From an uncultured Clostridia bacterium (lineage in GTDB: Bacteria; Bacillota; Clostridia; TANB77; CAG-508), in assembly GCA_947627185.1 (NCBI GenBank), contig CANQVF010000016.1, positions 1 to 40,783 on the forward strand: DNA of 40,783 nucleotides, read 5' to 3'. Positions 27,601 through 35,752 of this stretch are shown here, piece after piece; the stretch's first letter is position 1, and every line of letters starts with the position of its first letter. Below the pieces are notes generated by a model. That model ran no database searches, was not told the DNA's origin, and saw nothing but the letters and a program-made list of their open reading frames with translations. The position numbers and the translations under genes are program-made.

Positions 27601-30600
27601 TAGAAGATTTACATGGTGGAAGACATCCAGATCCTATTTATGATACAAATGATACTGTATATAATGTAGATTTTACAAAAGCTAAACAAGAAGAAATTTG
27701 GCAAAAAGAATATAATAAAGATTGTAGATCCTTAAGAATTGTTTTTGATGGTAGTGTAGAATTAAAAAATGCAGATAGATTATATGTTGATTATAGTGTA
27801 ACTATTAGAGATGATGCATTAGAATATTTAGAATATCATAATGTATTTGGATATATATATGATTGCATTTCAACAAAAGGTATAGAAAAAACACATAGAT
27901 TATACGAAGATACCGTAGATGTAAGTGTTTTACCAGAACAACCACAAGAAATAACGTTTAAAAAATTATTATATGATATGTCTGATAACGTTCTTACAGA
28001 AATGGAAGAAGTTTTTGATAAAGAATTTACATTTAGAATATATAGTGCTAATGATAATATGACTACATATTATAATAAATTAGGAGAATTTAACTTAAAA
28101 CCAAATCAAAAGATTACTATTTCTGAAATAGAAGAACAGATAGGAAAAAAATTAGATACCAATAAAACATATTATATAACTGAGTCAACAAATAGTTATA
28201 CACAATTGAAAGATACTAAGGCATATATTAGGGGTAAAGAAGTAAAAGAAAATGTAAAAGCAGATAATAAAAGTTATTATAAAGGTTTTTATTTTAAATA
28301 TTTAGAAAATGAAAAGCCAATGATGATTTATTTTAATAATGAAATAACATCTCGAGGAGTTATAGAAATTTATAAACGTGATGAAAATGATAGGAGCATT
28401 TCATTTAATGGTGATGCAAGTGTTGCATATCAAATTTTAGATGAAAATGGAAAGGCACTTAAGTTTACTAAAAACAGTAATAGTATTAATAATTTTTATT
28501 ATGATGAATACGGAGGAAATGACATAGTAGAAGTTGGAATTTATTATTGCTATATAAGAAATCTACCTTTAGAAAAAACTTATACAATTAAAGAAGTTAA
28601 AGCTCCAAACAATTATCAATTAACTGATGAAACAGTGGAAGTAACATGTGATAATACAAACACTAAAGTTGTATACATAAAAAATACTAAATTAAATAAT
28701 CCTGTTAATTTAACTATTAATAAAATTGATTCTGAAACAAAAGAAACAATTTCAACAGGAGAGACAACATTTGTTGCTAGAGAAAATTCATTATCATCAT
28801 CAGATATGTTTAATTTTATAGATTTAAATATAAAAGATGAAAAAGGACATCATTACCGTATAGCTAATGAGGAAGATAGTGAAGATAATATTGTTAATGA
28901 ATTAACTACTTTTAATAGTAAGATTTATATTGAAAATATCGGAGAGATAGACTATATGTATTTCTTTGAAATATCATCTGCATTTGGTTATGGTAATTTT
29001 TCAACTTCATATATAGGTCGTTATAGTAAATATAATGATGGTGGTGATACTGTTACTGAGGCAAGTATCAACATTAATAATACAAAAAGTGTAAATGATA
29101 TGATGATTTATAAAAAAGATATAAATGATAATTCTTTACTAAATAATGTTGAATATGAAATATTATTAAATGATGAAAAAATGAAATTTGTAAAAGTAGA
29201 TAATGAATTGCATAGTTATTTAGATACAGAATATGTAATACCAGTTTATAAAATGGTTCCACCAAATTATACTGGAGAAGATGCTATTACAAATATTTCC
29301 GCAGAAAATGGTATTATAAAAATTAAAGATGTTCCTCAATATGTAAATAATGTAAAAAATCCTTTTGACATTAAAGAAATTAAAGCACCAGAAGGATATC
29401 AAATAGAAGAGGAATTAATAGATTTAGTCTCTACTACAAATATATTGGATAAACCTGATAATGGTTACGTTAAATTAATAAAAAAAGATGATAAAGACAA
29501 TATTTTTGTAGAACCAGTTGCATTTGAGATATATAATGAAAATGATGAAAAAGTATATTTTAACTTTAAACAGCAAAATGAAGAAAAAGGCAATATTTAT
29601 GAATATTCAAAAGAAAATGAAAATGCAGTTTCTGAAATAGAAACAAAAGATGGAAAAATATTTATTAATAAATTACCATTAGGTAACTATAAATTAAAAG
29701 AGACAAAACCAGTAGATGGATTTATACTAGAAAATGAATATGTAGAATTTAGTGTTGATTATACAAATACATTAAATGATCCTCTAGCACTTGATGTAAT
29801 AAATATCCATTCTACAGGAAAAGTAGTATTTACAAAAGTAAATACAAATAAAGAAACTATATTAGAAACAGCAACATTTAATATATTAAATTCTGATGAT
29901 GAATTATTAAAATTTACAAAACAGGAAGATGTATATATTCCAGATGAAAATGGAACACCAGATGTTAGTACAACAGAAGGAAAAATAAGTATAAACAATT
30001 TACCTTTAGGAACTTATAAATTGGTAGAAACAGTAGCACCAGAAACATATAAAGCAGGAGAGATTACAGAGTTTAAAGTTAAAGGTGAAAATTATTATGA
30101 GCCTGCACAAATAAATGTTGTAAATAAACATGCTTATGGTGATGTAAATATAACAAAATTAGATGTTAATGGTGAAGTAATAGAAAGTGATGTAGTTACA
30201 TTTAAAATTTATGATGAAAATAACAATGTTGTAAATTTTGAACTTAATAATGAAGAGGAAAATAAAACATATGAATACAATGTAAATGGAACTCATTCAA
30301 GAATTTCTACATCAAAAGGTAAATTATCACTTAAGAAGTTGCCTATTGGAAAATATTATTTAGAAGAATTAATCGCTCCACAAGGATATACTTTATTAGA
30401 AGATAAGCTTGAATTTGAAGTAACAGATGCAGAATTTACTACACCATTAGATTTTGCAGTAGTAAATCCAGATTACATATTTGGTTCTGAAGAGTATGTA
30501 TCTTCATCTTTTGAAAAAATAGAAGAAAAAGATCTACCAAGCAATAATGGATACGGATATTTTGGAAAAGAATCTGATTACGAAATAGGAAATAAAAATT

Positions 30601-33068
30601 ATATTTATGTAGATGCTAAAGAAGATACTGTACGTTATACATTGAGAATTGGAAATATGTCTAAACAGAACTTTGAAAATGTAGTTCTTATAAATAAATT
30701 ACCAGATATTGGAGATACAGGTGTTATAAACTTAAATAAAGAAAGAGATTCTGAATTTACAGTTAAACTTGCAAATAATCCAAATTATGAGATTTATTTA
30801 ATAGATAATAATCAAGAAATTGTTGAATCACCAGCATATACAATAGAATATACTGATGAGATTGCATATACAGAAAGCGATTGGAATGGTGATACAAATG
30901 ATAGATGGTATCAAGAACCAAGAGAATCAACTAAAGCATTTAGAATAAAATTTGCAGAAGGATTTATATTACCATCATTGTATGGTATAGAGTTCAGATT
31001 TGATGGAACAATTCAAGATAATGCAGAACCAGGAAAAATAGCTTGGGATTCATTTGGATATCGTTACTATGTAAATGGAACACAACTATCACCAGAACCA
31101 CCAAAAGTAGGCGTAAAGATACCTTATGAACCATTACTAACAAAAATAGTTGAAGATGATGTAGATGGCGAATTTGAATTTGAAATTTTTGAAAAAGACC
31201 CAGTAGAGGGAGAAAAATTAGTACATACACTTAAAGTAAAATCTGGAGAAACAGCAAACTTAGAATTAAAGAAAGTAGTAAATGGTGTTGAATCTGGATA
31301 TTTAGAACAAGATAAAGATTATATAATAAGAGAAAAAACAACAAAACAATTTAAAGAAGTACATGTAGAAGGTATAAATGGAAAAGCATATTCTTTAACA
31401 GAAGGTGGAGCATTTGAATTTGAATATGATAAAGGTACTTTAGTGGATGTTACATTTACAAATGCTGAAAGAAAATTAGGAGAAGTTTCATTAGAAAAAT
31501 TCGACTTAAAAACAGGTGAAAAATTACCTGGAGCAGAATTTGAATTAAGAGATTCAGATGGAACAGCTCTAAATGTTGAAAAAGTGGAAGACCATTATGT
31601 ATATAGAAAAGACAAAAATGAAAATACAACTACAAAATTATATACAAATGATGAAGGAAAAATAAATGTAAAAGAACTTCCATATGGAGATTATGTATTA
31701 TATGAAACAAAACAACCAGATGGATACTTATATGGTACAAAACACGACTATAAATTCACAATAAATGATGATGCATTCGATTTAAAAGCTAATGGTGAAG
31801 TTGTTGTAAAACCTATAAAAATAGATGTATATAATGAACCAACTCAAATAATGCTAGAAAAATATTATGATGAAGAAATTCATGGAGTAAAATATGATGG
31901 AAGTATAGATGGTGCATTATTACAAATTTGGGATAAAGATAAAAAAGTAATGTATAGTGAAATAACAACAGATGGACTAGGCTCATTAGATGTATCAAGA
32001 TTACCAATTGGTGAATATGTTCTTGTAGAAGAAATAGCGCCAAAAGGTTTCAAAAAGGCAGATGATATCTATTTCAAAATATCAGAAGATGGAAAATTAA
32101 TTATAGATGAAAAAGAAGTAGAAGATAAAACAGTAAAAATGAAAGATGAAGCTTTATTAGGAAAAATCATACTTAATAAAAAAGCAGAAGTAATAAAAGA
32201 TATAGGAGTTTTTGAAGTAATAGGAGGACTATTACAAAGATTATTTAGTTGGATTACAGGCACATTAAAAGATGTATCTTTTGAAATATATGCATCAGAA
32301 GATATATATATTCAAGATAAACTTGTATTTGAAAAAGATAAACTAATTGATACAATAACAACAAATGATCTAGGTGTGGCAATATTAGAAGATATTCCAG
32401 TTGGTAATTATTATGCAGTAGAGGTAAAAACAGGAGATGATTACGAATTAGAAAAAATACCAATTTCTTTAAAATTAGAATATGATGATACAGATCAAGA
32501 AATTGTTTGTGAAAAAACTATTGTAAACGAAAGAAAAATAGCAAAAATAAACATTCATAAAACAGATTCAAAAGATAAGAATATACCAGTAGAAAATGCA
32601 GTGTTTGGACTATATTCAGCAGAAAAACAAGGTATTTTCAAAAAGGATGAATTAGTATTAATAGCAATAACAAATAGTGAAGGTATTGCAACTTTTGGAG
32701 AGAATTTACCAGTAGGAAAGTATTATATTAAAGAAATACAAGCTCCAGAAGGATATTATAAATCAAAAGAAAGAATTGATTTTGAATTTAAAGATACTGA
32801 TGAATTTAATTTTGAATTTGTAAATGAAAAGAAACCAGTAGAAGAAAAACCTGTAGTTCCAAATGTTACTGTAGTAAATAATAATGTAACAAATAACTAC
32901 ATATATGGAACTTCAAGTACTTCAGGATCAAATGGTGCAGTAGCTTCTTCAGGAGAAAGAACTCCAAATACAGGAGACCTTTTACCAATAATAGTTTCTT
33001 ACATCATGAGTATAACGTTAATTGCAAATATAGCTCAAATAATAATTAGTAAGAAAAAGAAAAAATAA
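21693..33068 (+). CDS. Giant cell-wall adhesin (3791 residues; DUF11-like and about 12 Cna-B domains, TPNTG anchor)
   Basis: A signal peptide (about 1-29) begins this very large surface protein. Residues 30-2080 hold beta-rich domains, several of the DUF11/isopeptide type (for example about 385-820, 860-1040, 1360-1410, 1680-1790, 1890-2060). Two related carbohydrate-binding-like modules (about 467-600 and 622-750) interrupt the first of these. Another DUF11-like domain lies at about 2970-3130. Around a dozen Cna-B-type stalk domains run from about 2087 to 3850 of the codon track, many with the K...E...N isopeptide pattern and signatures such as IKEVKAPNNYQL and KEIQAPEGYY. The end has an Asn/Val linker, the variant sorting motif TPNTG (3757-3761), a hydrophobic helix and KKKKK. 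Likely role: a long fibrous adhesin fixed to peptidoglycan. The nearest ribosome site (GAAAGGAA) is 17 bases from the ATG. Confidence 0.88.
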   Translation: MKRITKKCIAILMLLIIFLTQSSTVTIAEYISNEVVNYGVVIKIESQQETVKTGEVQNVTVRSSYANPNDEKYEKVRIYLWEYAEDFLDNYQKEDYKKIPNKIAEILNLEDNKMVFSLLDNQDLTVVVTYVETETEKYLEFEMPPGTSCNMEMEFRVPNGITDDVGLILEPKIINEDGESATNNHIDKPKCVFWESDFGWENLQKSVNFENVSINKDNSLGQDLVYSFSGNTLNNKGFGDIWTKEIIFKDIIDIPNMVLLENLVVERNEEGNFTGKIIDLDDNEIFKFTINDRYEYNINTLEIKENQIIIEVLIKNPNVNEENVLTSEFNPLNDIIIDLNSSKIKVSDEFISDGTEKIHNSVVCKFIPYVSNQEIVLESLADTTLDKDIIDYNMIKTANKTKAIYGDTINYNVDITNNGRNKLTREFFDVLSDGIYFNDSMIEELKEQGFDVGHVELIHEDTTENSGEVSFASDNYWDSENGLQATYSVNKEVSLHDGVRLIFDVSVPNENNVNGKLVPYIALQMGNNSDDWSGWIDTSTGISFDNAIIKDNKKVVTVSINVPSDCISYSYLQAISIQIFGSGSDYSGEVNVSNVKLYDGPIEVSNSEIITYQNKEQEIKSDNVSYDSENSWDSEKFNWEVNLNGVKNELDDKTTVTFDLSIDNVTLSGKIIPMIVLQTEEDWSGWLQSQKVLTNSDFKVNGDKKTANVSVVMPSELVNQNILQKFIIKIVGSLTGYSGNITIGNIKLSTGKNMPNNYIRKEITVEGFSKETISYSGTIGTMEEGTASNNAFFGNDSGYIEDDVSVKIDERNSDGVENTNSNLSLNKYIEGRAINGVQTNSDYITVNSHNYTDSLNVLGPGDVIYYTVELKNDGTEDETVNLEDYSPLTGNYNFYNGTYMRYLNSYSYNPRGFTMNSNYYLKMYGLDQTYTNFNPEGKIDLYKDFVDSQTLTNINNTGEIYSFTLTIPAGETYKQTFILQLPTDTNKSDSNITEYEKWEILMRQNLTAGNAYSGNDPRNYNKFVWDDSNTPANTIVIKDTKVGAMVYHKLRRNYQINKFVAGEELRNQEWGNTYLALHGNYYKNNVHDISTSTEQFVIYGVTLINDSSEILDMSKTHVIDTIPSSMDFVGTMQMNSTSYYGGREEEDENGIKFSYVGNVSYGTTEAHYGSKMIKIMDNNDTSGNYTGNYLFSQSKKDPIGVRGYNKNGNTVEFLFDTGNFMKPYSYTVFYYVCRMKGSGSTDIENKVNWDFSELMNNMIPSDFGMSDFNVQYSETPQGYSSGYSDILGKCKKESTNFNISSTVYQKASSVVKANIYKSVVGNNNYEDVIGEGDKTAKLNYYSKNMNEFFLDENNVVTFCLAVANDTVGISPSFTVNDSLPKGFEFLGVHTITEDYDIYEGTANRIKYEYENNAGIKGESYTGETLTVGAQEHYLSPLITNSGSSISGAILNGYNRSHESLVTTNRDHTSQGQSYQSGGYYYFSTSGNYEQGQRLSFNIYQSGRNVTYIIYSCRVHPEYFVKDQIVKNSASLSGNYMYWNGMKFAPFYNSDLSSVRISEKNQNICKGIYKGSELPKDQICYSNMVEAYCNLKAVERKSANIQKTVFAAYDKDDISKGEAYYETSDHQSVRKSSDGTNLGTLIQSGRGSNVNVPSKSILHQDANVLTYSPIDGIHATQDYRSSVIWKVTVENDGKAKYNAANLIEKIDNPFKLYGYTIVLKNKEGNIIGAFYQDYKGVREPDTTVSEYTSKVTGKSVTRNVYNINLINDLNESVSDESITGEKNDIINALEEFSEGYSYEIYFYTDMVEEYLDWYYDTTILKLDEIDTFNFTSNPSIESDVGIRNDDWVSVIASDGIKYIEKYDDEDEKDVNSKRDIIHTDSCYELEAGDKEVNFTLEVGSYLYQTQNYKDGQLDNIIVYDLLPGIKTGGIGKNEVGGGYTINTDSFNVYILRTDGTKEPIEKFKYKVMYSLEDLHGGRHPDPIYDTNDTVYNVDFTKAKQEEIWQKEYNKDCRSLRIVFDGSVELKNADRLYVDYSVTIRDDALEYLEYHNVFGYIYDCISTKGIEKTHRLYEDTVDVSVLPEQPQEITFKKLLYDMSDNVLTEMEEVFDKEFTFRIYSANDNMTTYYNKLGEFNLKPNQKITISEIEEQIGKKLDTNKTYYITESTNSYTQLKDTKAYIRGKEVKENVKADNKSYYKGFYFKYLENEKPMMIYFNNEITSRGVIEIYKRDENDRSISFNGDASVAYQILDENGKALKFTKNSNSINNFYYDEYGGNDIVEVGIYYCYIRNLPLEKTYTIKEVKAPNNYQLTDETVEVTCDNTNTKVVYIKNTKLNNPVNLTINKIDSETKETISTGETTFVARENSLSSSDMFNFIDLNIKDEKGHHYRIANEEDSEDNIVNELTTFNSKIYIENIGEIDYMYFFEISSAFGYGNFSTSYIGRYSKYNDGGDTVTEASININNTKSVNDMMIYKKDINDNSLLNNVEYEILLNDEKMKFVKVDNELHSYLDTEYVIPVYKMVPPNYTGEDAITNISAENGIIKIKDVPQYVNNVKNPFDIKEIKAPEGYQIEEELIDLVSTTNILDKPDNGYVKLIKKDDKDNIFVEPVAFEIYNENDEKVYFNFKQQNEEKGNIYEYSKENENAVSEIETKDGKIFINKLPLGNYKLKETKPVDGFILENEYVEFSVDYTNTLNDPLALDVINIHSTGKVVFTKVNTNKETILETATFNILNSDDELLKFTKQEDVYIPDENGTPDVSTTEGKISINNLPLGTYKLVETVAPETYKAGEITEFKVKGENYYEPAQINVVNKHAYGDVNITKLDVNGEVIESDVVTFKIYDENNNVVNFELNNEEENKTYEYNVNGTHSRISTSKGKLSLKKLPIGKYYLEELIAPQGYTLLEDKLEFEVTDAEFTTPLDFAVVNPDYIFGSEEYVSSSFEKIEEKDLPSNNGYGYFGKESDYEIGNKNYIYVDAKEDTVRYTLRIGNMSKQNFENVVLINKLPDIGDTGVINLNKERDSEFTVKLANNPNYEIYLIDNNQEIVESPAYTIEYTDEIAYTESDWNGDTNDRWYQEPRESTKAFRIKFAEGFILPSLYGIEFRFDGTIQDNAEPGKIAWDSFGYRYYVNGTQLSPEPPKVGVKIPYEPLLTKIVEDDVDGEFEFEIFEKDPVEGEKLVHTLKVKSGETANLELKKVVNGVESGYLEQDKDYIIREKTTKQFKEVHVEGINGKAYSLTEGGAFEFEYDKGTLVDVTFTNAERKLGEVSLEKFDLKTGEKLPGAEFELRDSDGTALNVEKVEDHYVYRKDKNENTTTKLYTNDEGKINVKELPYGDYVLYETKQPDGYLYGTKHDYKFTINDDAFDLKANGEVVVKPIKIDVYNEPTQIMLEKYYDEEIHGVKYDGSIDGALLQIWDKDKKVMYSEITTDGLGSLDVSRLPIGEYVLVEEIAPKGFKKADDIYFKISEDGKLIIDEKEVEDKTVKMKDEALLGKIILNKKAEVIKDIGVFEVIGGLLQRLFSWITGTLKDVSFEIYASEDIYIQDKLVFEKDKLIDTITTNDLGVAILEDIPVGNYYAVEVKTGDDYELEKIPISLKLEYDDTDQEIVCEKTIVNERKIAKINIHKTDSKDKNIPVENAVFGLYSAEKQGIFKKDELVLIAITNSEGIATFGENLPVGKYYIKEIQAPEGYYKSKERIDFEFKDTDEFNFEFVNEKKPVEEKPVVPNVTVVNNNVTNNYIYGTSSTSGSNGAVASSGERTPNTGDLLPIIVSYIMSITLIANIAQIIISKKKKK

Positions 33069-33105
33069 AAAAGAATCATAAAAAATAAACCTTTACTAAG
33101 AAAAC

Positions 33106-33147
33106 AAAAAATAGATTTGAATTAATAAAATTCAAATCTATTTTTTT
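33106..33147. terminator. Bidirectional terminator between giant adhesin and mecA
   Basis: ATAGATTTGAATT (33111-33123) pairs exactly with AATTCAAATCTAT (33129-33141), extended by an A-run on one side and a T-run on the other. It can end transcription from both converging genes. Confidence 0.9.
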
Positions 33148-33700
33148 ATATTAAAGCTTGTATTGCAGAATCTTTAATAAGTAAATTACTAAATTCTTCA
33201 AATCTAATTAAGGCTAGTTTTGAAAAATTTATAGCTGTTTTAAATTCAGAAATTATAGCAATGTTTTTTTCTTTTGTTTTTTCATCTAAGCCTTTAAAAT
33301 CGATTTTAAGAAAGTAAAAATTTTTATATTGATAAAGTGAGCTTTTAAAGTTTAAATTAGGTATAATTTTATTTAAAGCGTTACAGAAGGCATATAATTC
33401 TGTATTACTATCAAGTTTATAAATAAATTCATTATTACAGTTTTCCATATAAGAATTTAGTATTTGTTTTACTATAATAATAAAAAATTTATTATTAAAT
33501 GAAATCGTATCATATATAAGATTGGAGGTAGAAAAATTAAATCCTAAATCTTCATTAGCTATATCTAGAATAGCCAAGAAAAAATTTTGAGATTGTTTTG
33601 AATTTGATAAAAAAGAATGAACTGATATATTATTTTCTTCAAGTTCTTTACTACTGAACATAATTTTCAATTTATTTTCACTTATTTTTTCTATTTTCAT
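33146..33700 (-). CDS. mecA: MecA-family adaptor protein
   Basis: MecA-type adaptors deliver proteins to the ClpC-ClpP protease; in Bacillus they control competence. The N-terminus of this 184-residue protein (MKIEKISENKLKIMFSSKEL) follows the MecA pattern of a short strand, polar turn and second strand. A C-terminal domain with aromatic repeats (YKNFYFLKIDF) is as in the family. It is acidic in the centre and has no membrane segment. The ATG at 33700 is chosen because GGAGG lies 7 bases upstream; ten extra codons are open before it without a site. It has its own promoter and shares a bidirectional terminator with the adhesin gene. Similarity to MecA is recognisable but weak in the middle. 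Confidence 0.78.
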   Translation of the reverse strand: MKIEKISENKLKIMFSSKELEENNISVHSFLSNSKQSQNFFLAILDIANEDLGFNFSTSNLIYDTISFNNKFFIIIVKQILNSYMENCNNEFIYKLDSNTELYAFCNALNKIIPNLNFKSSLYQYKNFYFLKIDFKGLDEKTKEKNIAIISEFKTAINFSKLALIRFEEFSNLLIKDSAIQALI

Positions 33701-33721
33701 TAGATATCCTCCAATAAAATT

Positions 33722-33749
33722 ATTATACAATATTTAATCTAAAAGTAAA
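33722..33749 (-). promoter_or_regulatory. Promoter of the mecA-like gene
   Basis: On the minus strand TTTACT (33749-33744) and TATAAT (33727-33722) are separated by 16 bases, just upstream of the GGAGG site. Confidence 0.5.
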
Positions 33750-33923
33750 TGTAAATAAATGTTATAAAGTTTTTTTAAGTGGTAAAATTTTATTAATGCT
33801 TTGAACTAATAAATTATATGTTTTAAAAACTATTTAAATGCAACTGTATAAAGTAAATAAAATTTAATATATCAATTGAAAAACTAAAGATAAAATTTAA
33901 TATAAAAAATATGAATAAATTAC

Positions 33924-33952
33924 TTGAAAAAATAGATATATCAATATATAAT
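33924..33952 (+). promoter_or_regulatory. Promoter of the DUF4321-mre-pbp2-minC operon
   Basis: TTGAAA (33924-33929) and a perfect TATAAT (33947-33952) with a 17-base spacer. The predicted start is near 33959. No other good promoter is seen before minC, so the operon probably runs to the terminator at 38561. The stretch 33750-33923 is AT-rich and empty. Confidence 0.7.
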
Positions 33953-33998
33953 ATTGAAGTAAAATTATAAATTTCCGTAAGAAAAAATGGAGGTAAAA

Positions 33999-34251
33999 AT
34001 GGACGAAAAAAATTTTTGGGTTTTCTTCATATTTATACTAGCAGGTTTAGTTTTAGGTCGGTTTATTAGGAGAATTAGCAGGTAGAGTAGGATGGCTATG
34101 GTGGTTATCTTACGGAGAAGAATTTGGCCTATCAAATCCAGTTACCTTAGATTTAAGTGTACTAAAGATTACATTTAGTTGTATGGTTAAAATAAATATA
34201 GCTAGTATAATAGGTATGGCTCTTGCTGTATTTGTATATAGAAAGATTTAG
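33999..34251 (+). CDS. DUF4321 membrane protein, read through a +1 frameshift at CGG
   Basis: The ATG at 33999 follows GGAGG (33989-33993). Frame zero gives MDEKNFWVFFIFILAGLVLG and then meets CGG (34059-34061) and a stop at 34083. If one base is skipped at that CGG, the reading continues as GLLGELAGRVGWLWWLSYG to a stop at 34251. The result is 83 residues with two hydrophobic helices (about 7-30 and 65-80). This matches the small DUF4321 family, known in Clostridia next to mreB, mreC and mreD, which is its context here. Function is unknown; a link to wall or shape machinery is inferred from position. The shift could be programmed, a sequence error or a recent mutation. Confidence 0.72.
34059..34061 (+). 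other. Proposed +1 frameshift site 1: GGT-CGG in the DUF4321 gene
   Basis: Codon 21 of the zero frame is CGG, preceded by GGT. Skipping the C gives GGT (Gly) in the +1 frame and restores the conserved family sequence. It is one of only two in-frame CGG codons I could find in the window. Confidence 0.6.
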
Positions 34252-34286
34252 TAAATTACAAATATAATAGGGAAAGGAAGATTTTG

Positions 34287-35105
34287 ATGAATAGAAATAG
34301 ACAAACAGAAATATTAGGTGGAATTATAACAGTTGTTATTTTAGTACTTTTAATATTTCTATCAAATGTCGAAGTAAATAAACTTTCATATATCGAAAGT
34401 GTTGCAAGTTCTATTATTAATCCAATTCAACGAATATTTGCAGATATTAGAAACAAAATAGAAGGAAATTCTATTTATTTTTCAAATATGGATAGTATTA
34501 CAAAAGAAAATGAAGAATTAAGAGCTAGAAATAGTGAATTGGAAACTGAATTAAGAGAACTTGAAAAGATTAAAGCAGATAATGCTACACTTCAATCATA
34601 TATGAATTTAACACAAAAATATTCATCATATAACACAATACCTGCCTATGTAATAAATAAGGATGTAAGCAATTTTAGCAGTACACTTGTTTTAAATGTA
34701 GGTTCAAAAGATGGTGTAAAAGAAAATATGACAGTAATTGCAGATAAAGGGTTAGTAGGACATGTAATATCAGTTACAGAAAATACATCAAAAGTACAAG
34801 TTATTATAGATGCTGCATGTACTGTAAGTTGTACAATAAGCACAACAAATGAAAGTATAATTTGCAAGGGAACTCTAGAAAATAATCAAGTTCTTAGAGC
34901 TTCTTATATACCAACTGGAGCAGAACTTATTCAAGGAGATACAGTATATACATCAGGAATTGGTGGAATATATCCAAAAGGAATTATAATAGGTACAATA
35001 AAAGAAATAGTAACAACAAGCAATATCACAGATAGATATGCAATTGTAGAACCAGTAGTAGATTTTTCAAAAGTAGATACAGTATTACTAATAGTTGATA
35101 ATTAG
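34287..35105 (+). CDS. mreC: Rod-shape-determining protein MreC
   Basis: MreC is a bitopic scaffold of the elongation machinery that links MreB, MreD, RodA and PBP2. The 272 residues have one membrane helix (about 10-27) and a coiled coil with heptad-like Glu/Leu spacing (about 65-103). The beta-rich MreC domain follows, with the conserved VGSKDGVKENM and ADKGLVGHV motifs. The ATG at 34287 is favoured over the TTG one codon earlier because AAGGAAG lies 6 bases before it. It starts 35 bases after the DUF4321 gene and is followed by mreD. The mreB gene that normally precedes mreC is not in the window. Confidence 0.95.
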   Translation: MNRNRQTEILGGIITVVILVLLIFLSNVEVNKLSYIESVASSIINPIQRIFADIRNKIEGNSIYFSNMDSITKENEELRARNSELETELRELEKIKADNATLQSYMNLTQKYSSYNTIPAYVINKDVSNFSSTLVLNVGSKDGVKENMTVIADKGLVGHVISVTENTSKVQVIIDAACTVSCTISTTNESIICKGTLENNQVLRASYIPTGAELIQGDTVYTSGIGGIYPKGIIIGTIKEIVTTSNITDRYAIVEPVVDFSKVDTVLLIVDN

Positions 35106-35189
35106 ATTTAAATAAAAAGGTTAAAAAAGGCACTCTAAAATAGTAAATTTTAAGATATTAAATTAAGTTAAATTTTAGGAAGGATTAGC

Positions 35190-35723
35190 ATGAAAAAATT
35201 CTCTATAATAACAATATTAATAATAGTTTTTTTCATAATATATTTTCTACAAGAAAATATATTTAATGCTTTTACTATAGCCGGTATAAAGCCTAATTTA
35301 TTTATTATTTACATATTATTTATAGGACTTTTTGCAAATCAATTTGTTGGAATATCTTTTGGAGTAATTTCGGGTTTAATTTTAGATTTATTATATGGAA
35401 AAACAATTGGTGTTTCTGCAATAATGTTATGTGCTATTGCATATTTAGGTTCTTATTTCGATAAGAATTTTTCAAAAGAAAATAAAATGACAATAATATT
35501 TATGGTAATTGGTGCAACAGCTGTTTTTGAGTTTGGTTCATATTTTATAAACTCAATAATATTAAATTTTGAAAGAGAATATTGGAATTTTATAAAAATT
35601 TTATTTGTAGAAATAATATATAATATTTTATTATCTATCATCATATATCCAATGTTCCAAAAATTAGGATATATTGTAGATAGAAACTTTAAGAAAAACA
35701 ATATTTTAACAAGATATTTTTAA
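35190..35723 (+). CDS. mreD: Rod-shape-determining protein MreD
   Basis: MreD is a multi-helix membrane partner of MreC in the elongation complex. The 177 residues contain about five hydrophobic helices, with the family pattern of ISFGVISGLILDLLYGKTIGVSA near the middle. Length and hydrophobicity fit the Firmicutes MreD family. GGAAGGA precedes the ATG by 5-6 bases. It lies between mreC and pbp2, the normal order. Confidence 0.93.
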   Translation: MKKFSIITILIIVFFIIYFLQENIFNAFTIAGIKPNLFIIYILFIGLFANQFVGISFGVISGLILDLLYGKTIGVSAIMLCAIAYLGSYFDKNFSKENKMTIIFMVIGATAVFEFGSYFINSIILNFEREYWNFIKILFVEIIYNILLSIIIYPMFQKLGYIVDRNFKKNNILTRYF

Positions 35724-35752
35724 AAAAATAAAATTAGAAAGAGGGTGATATT

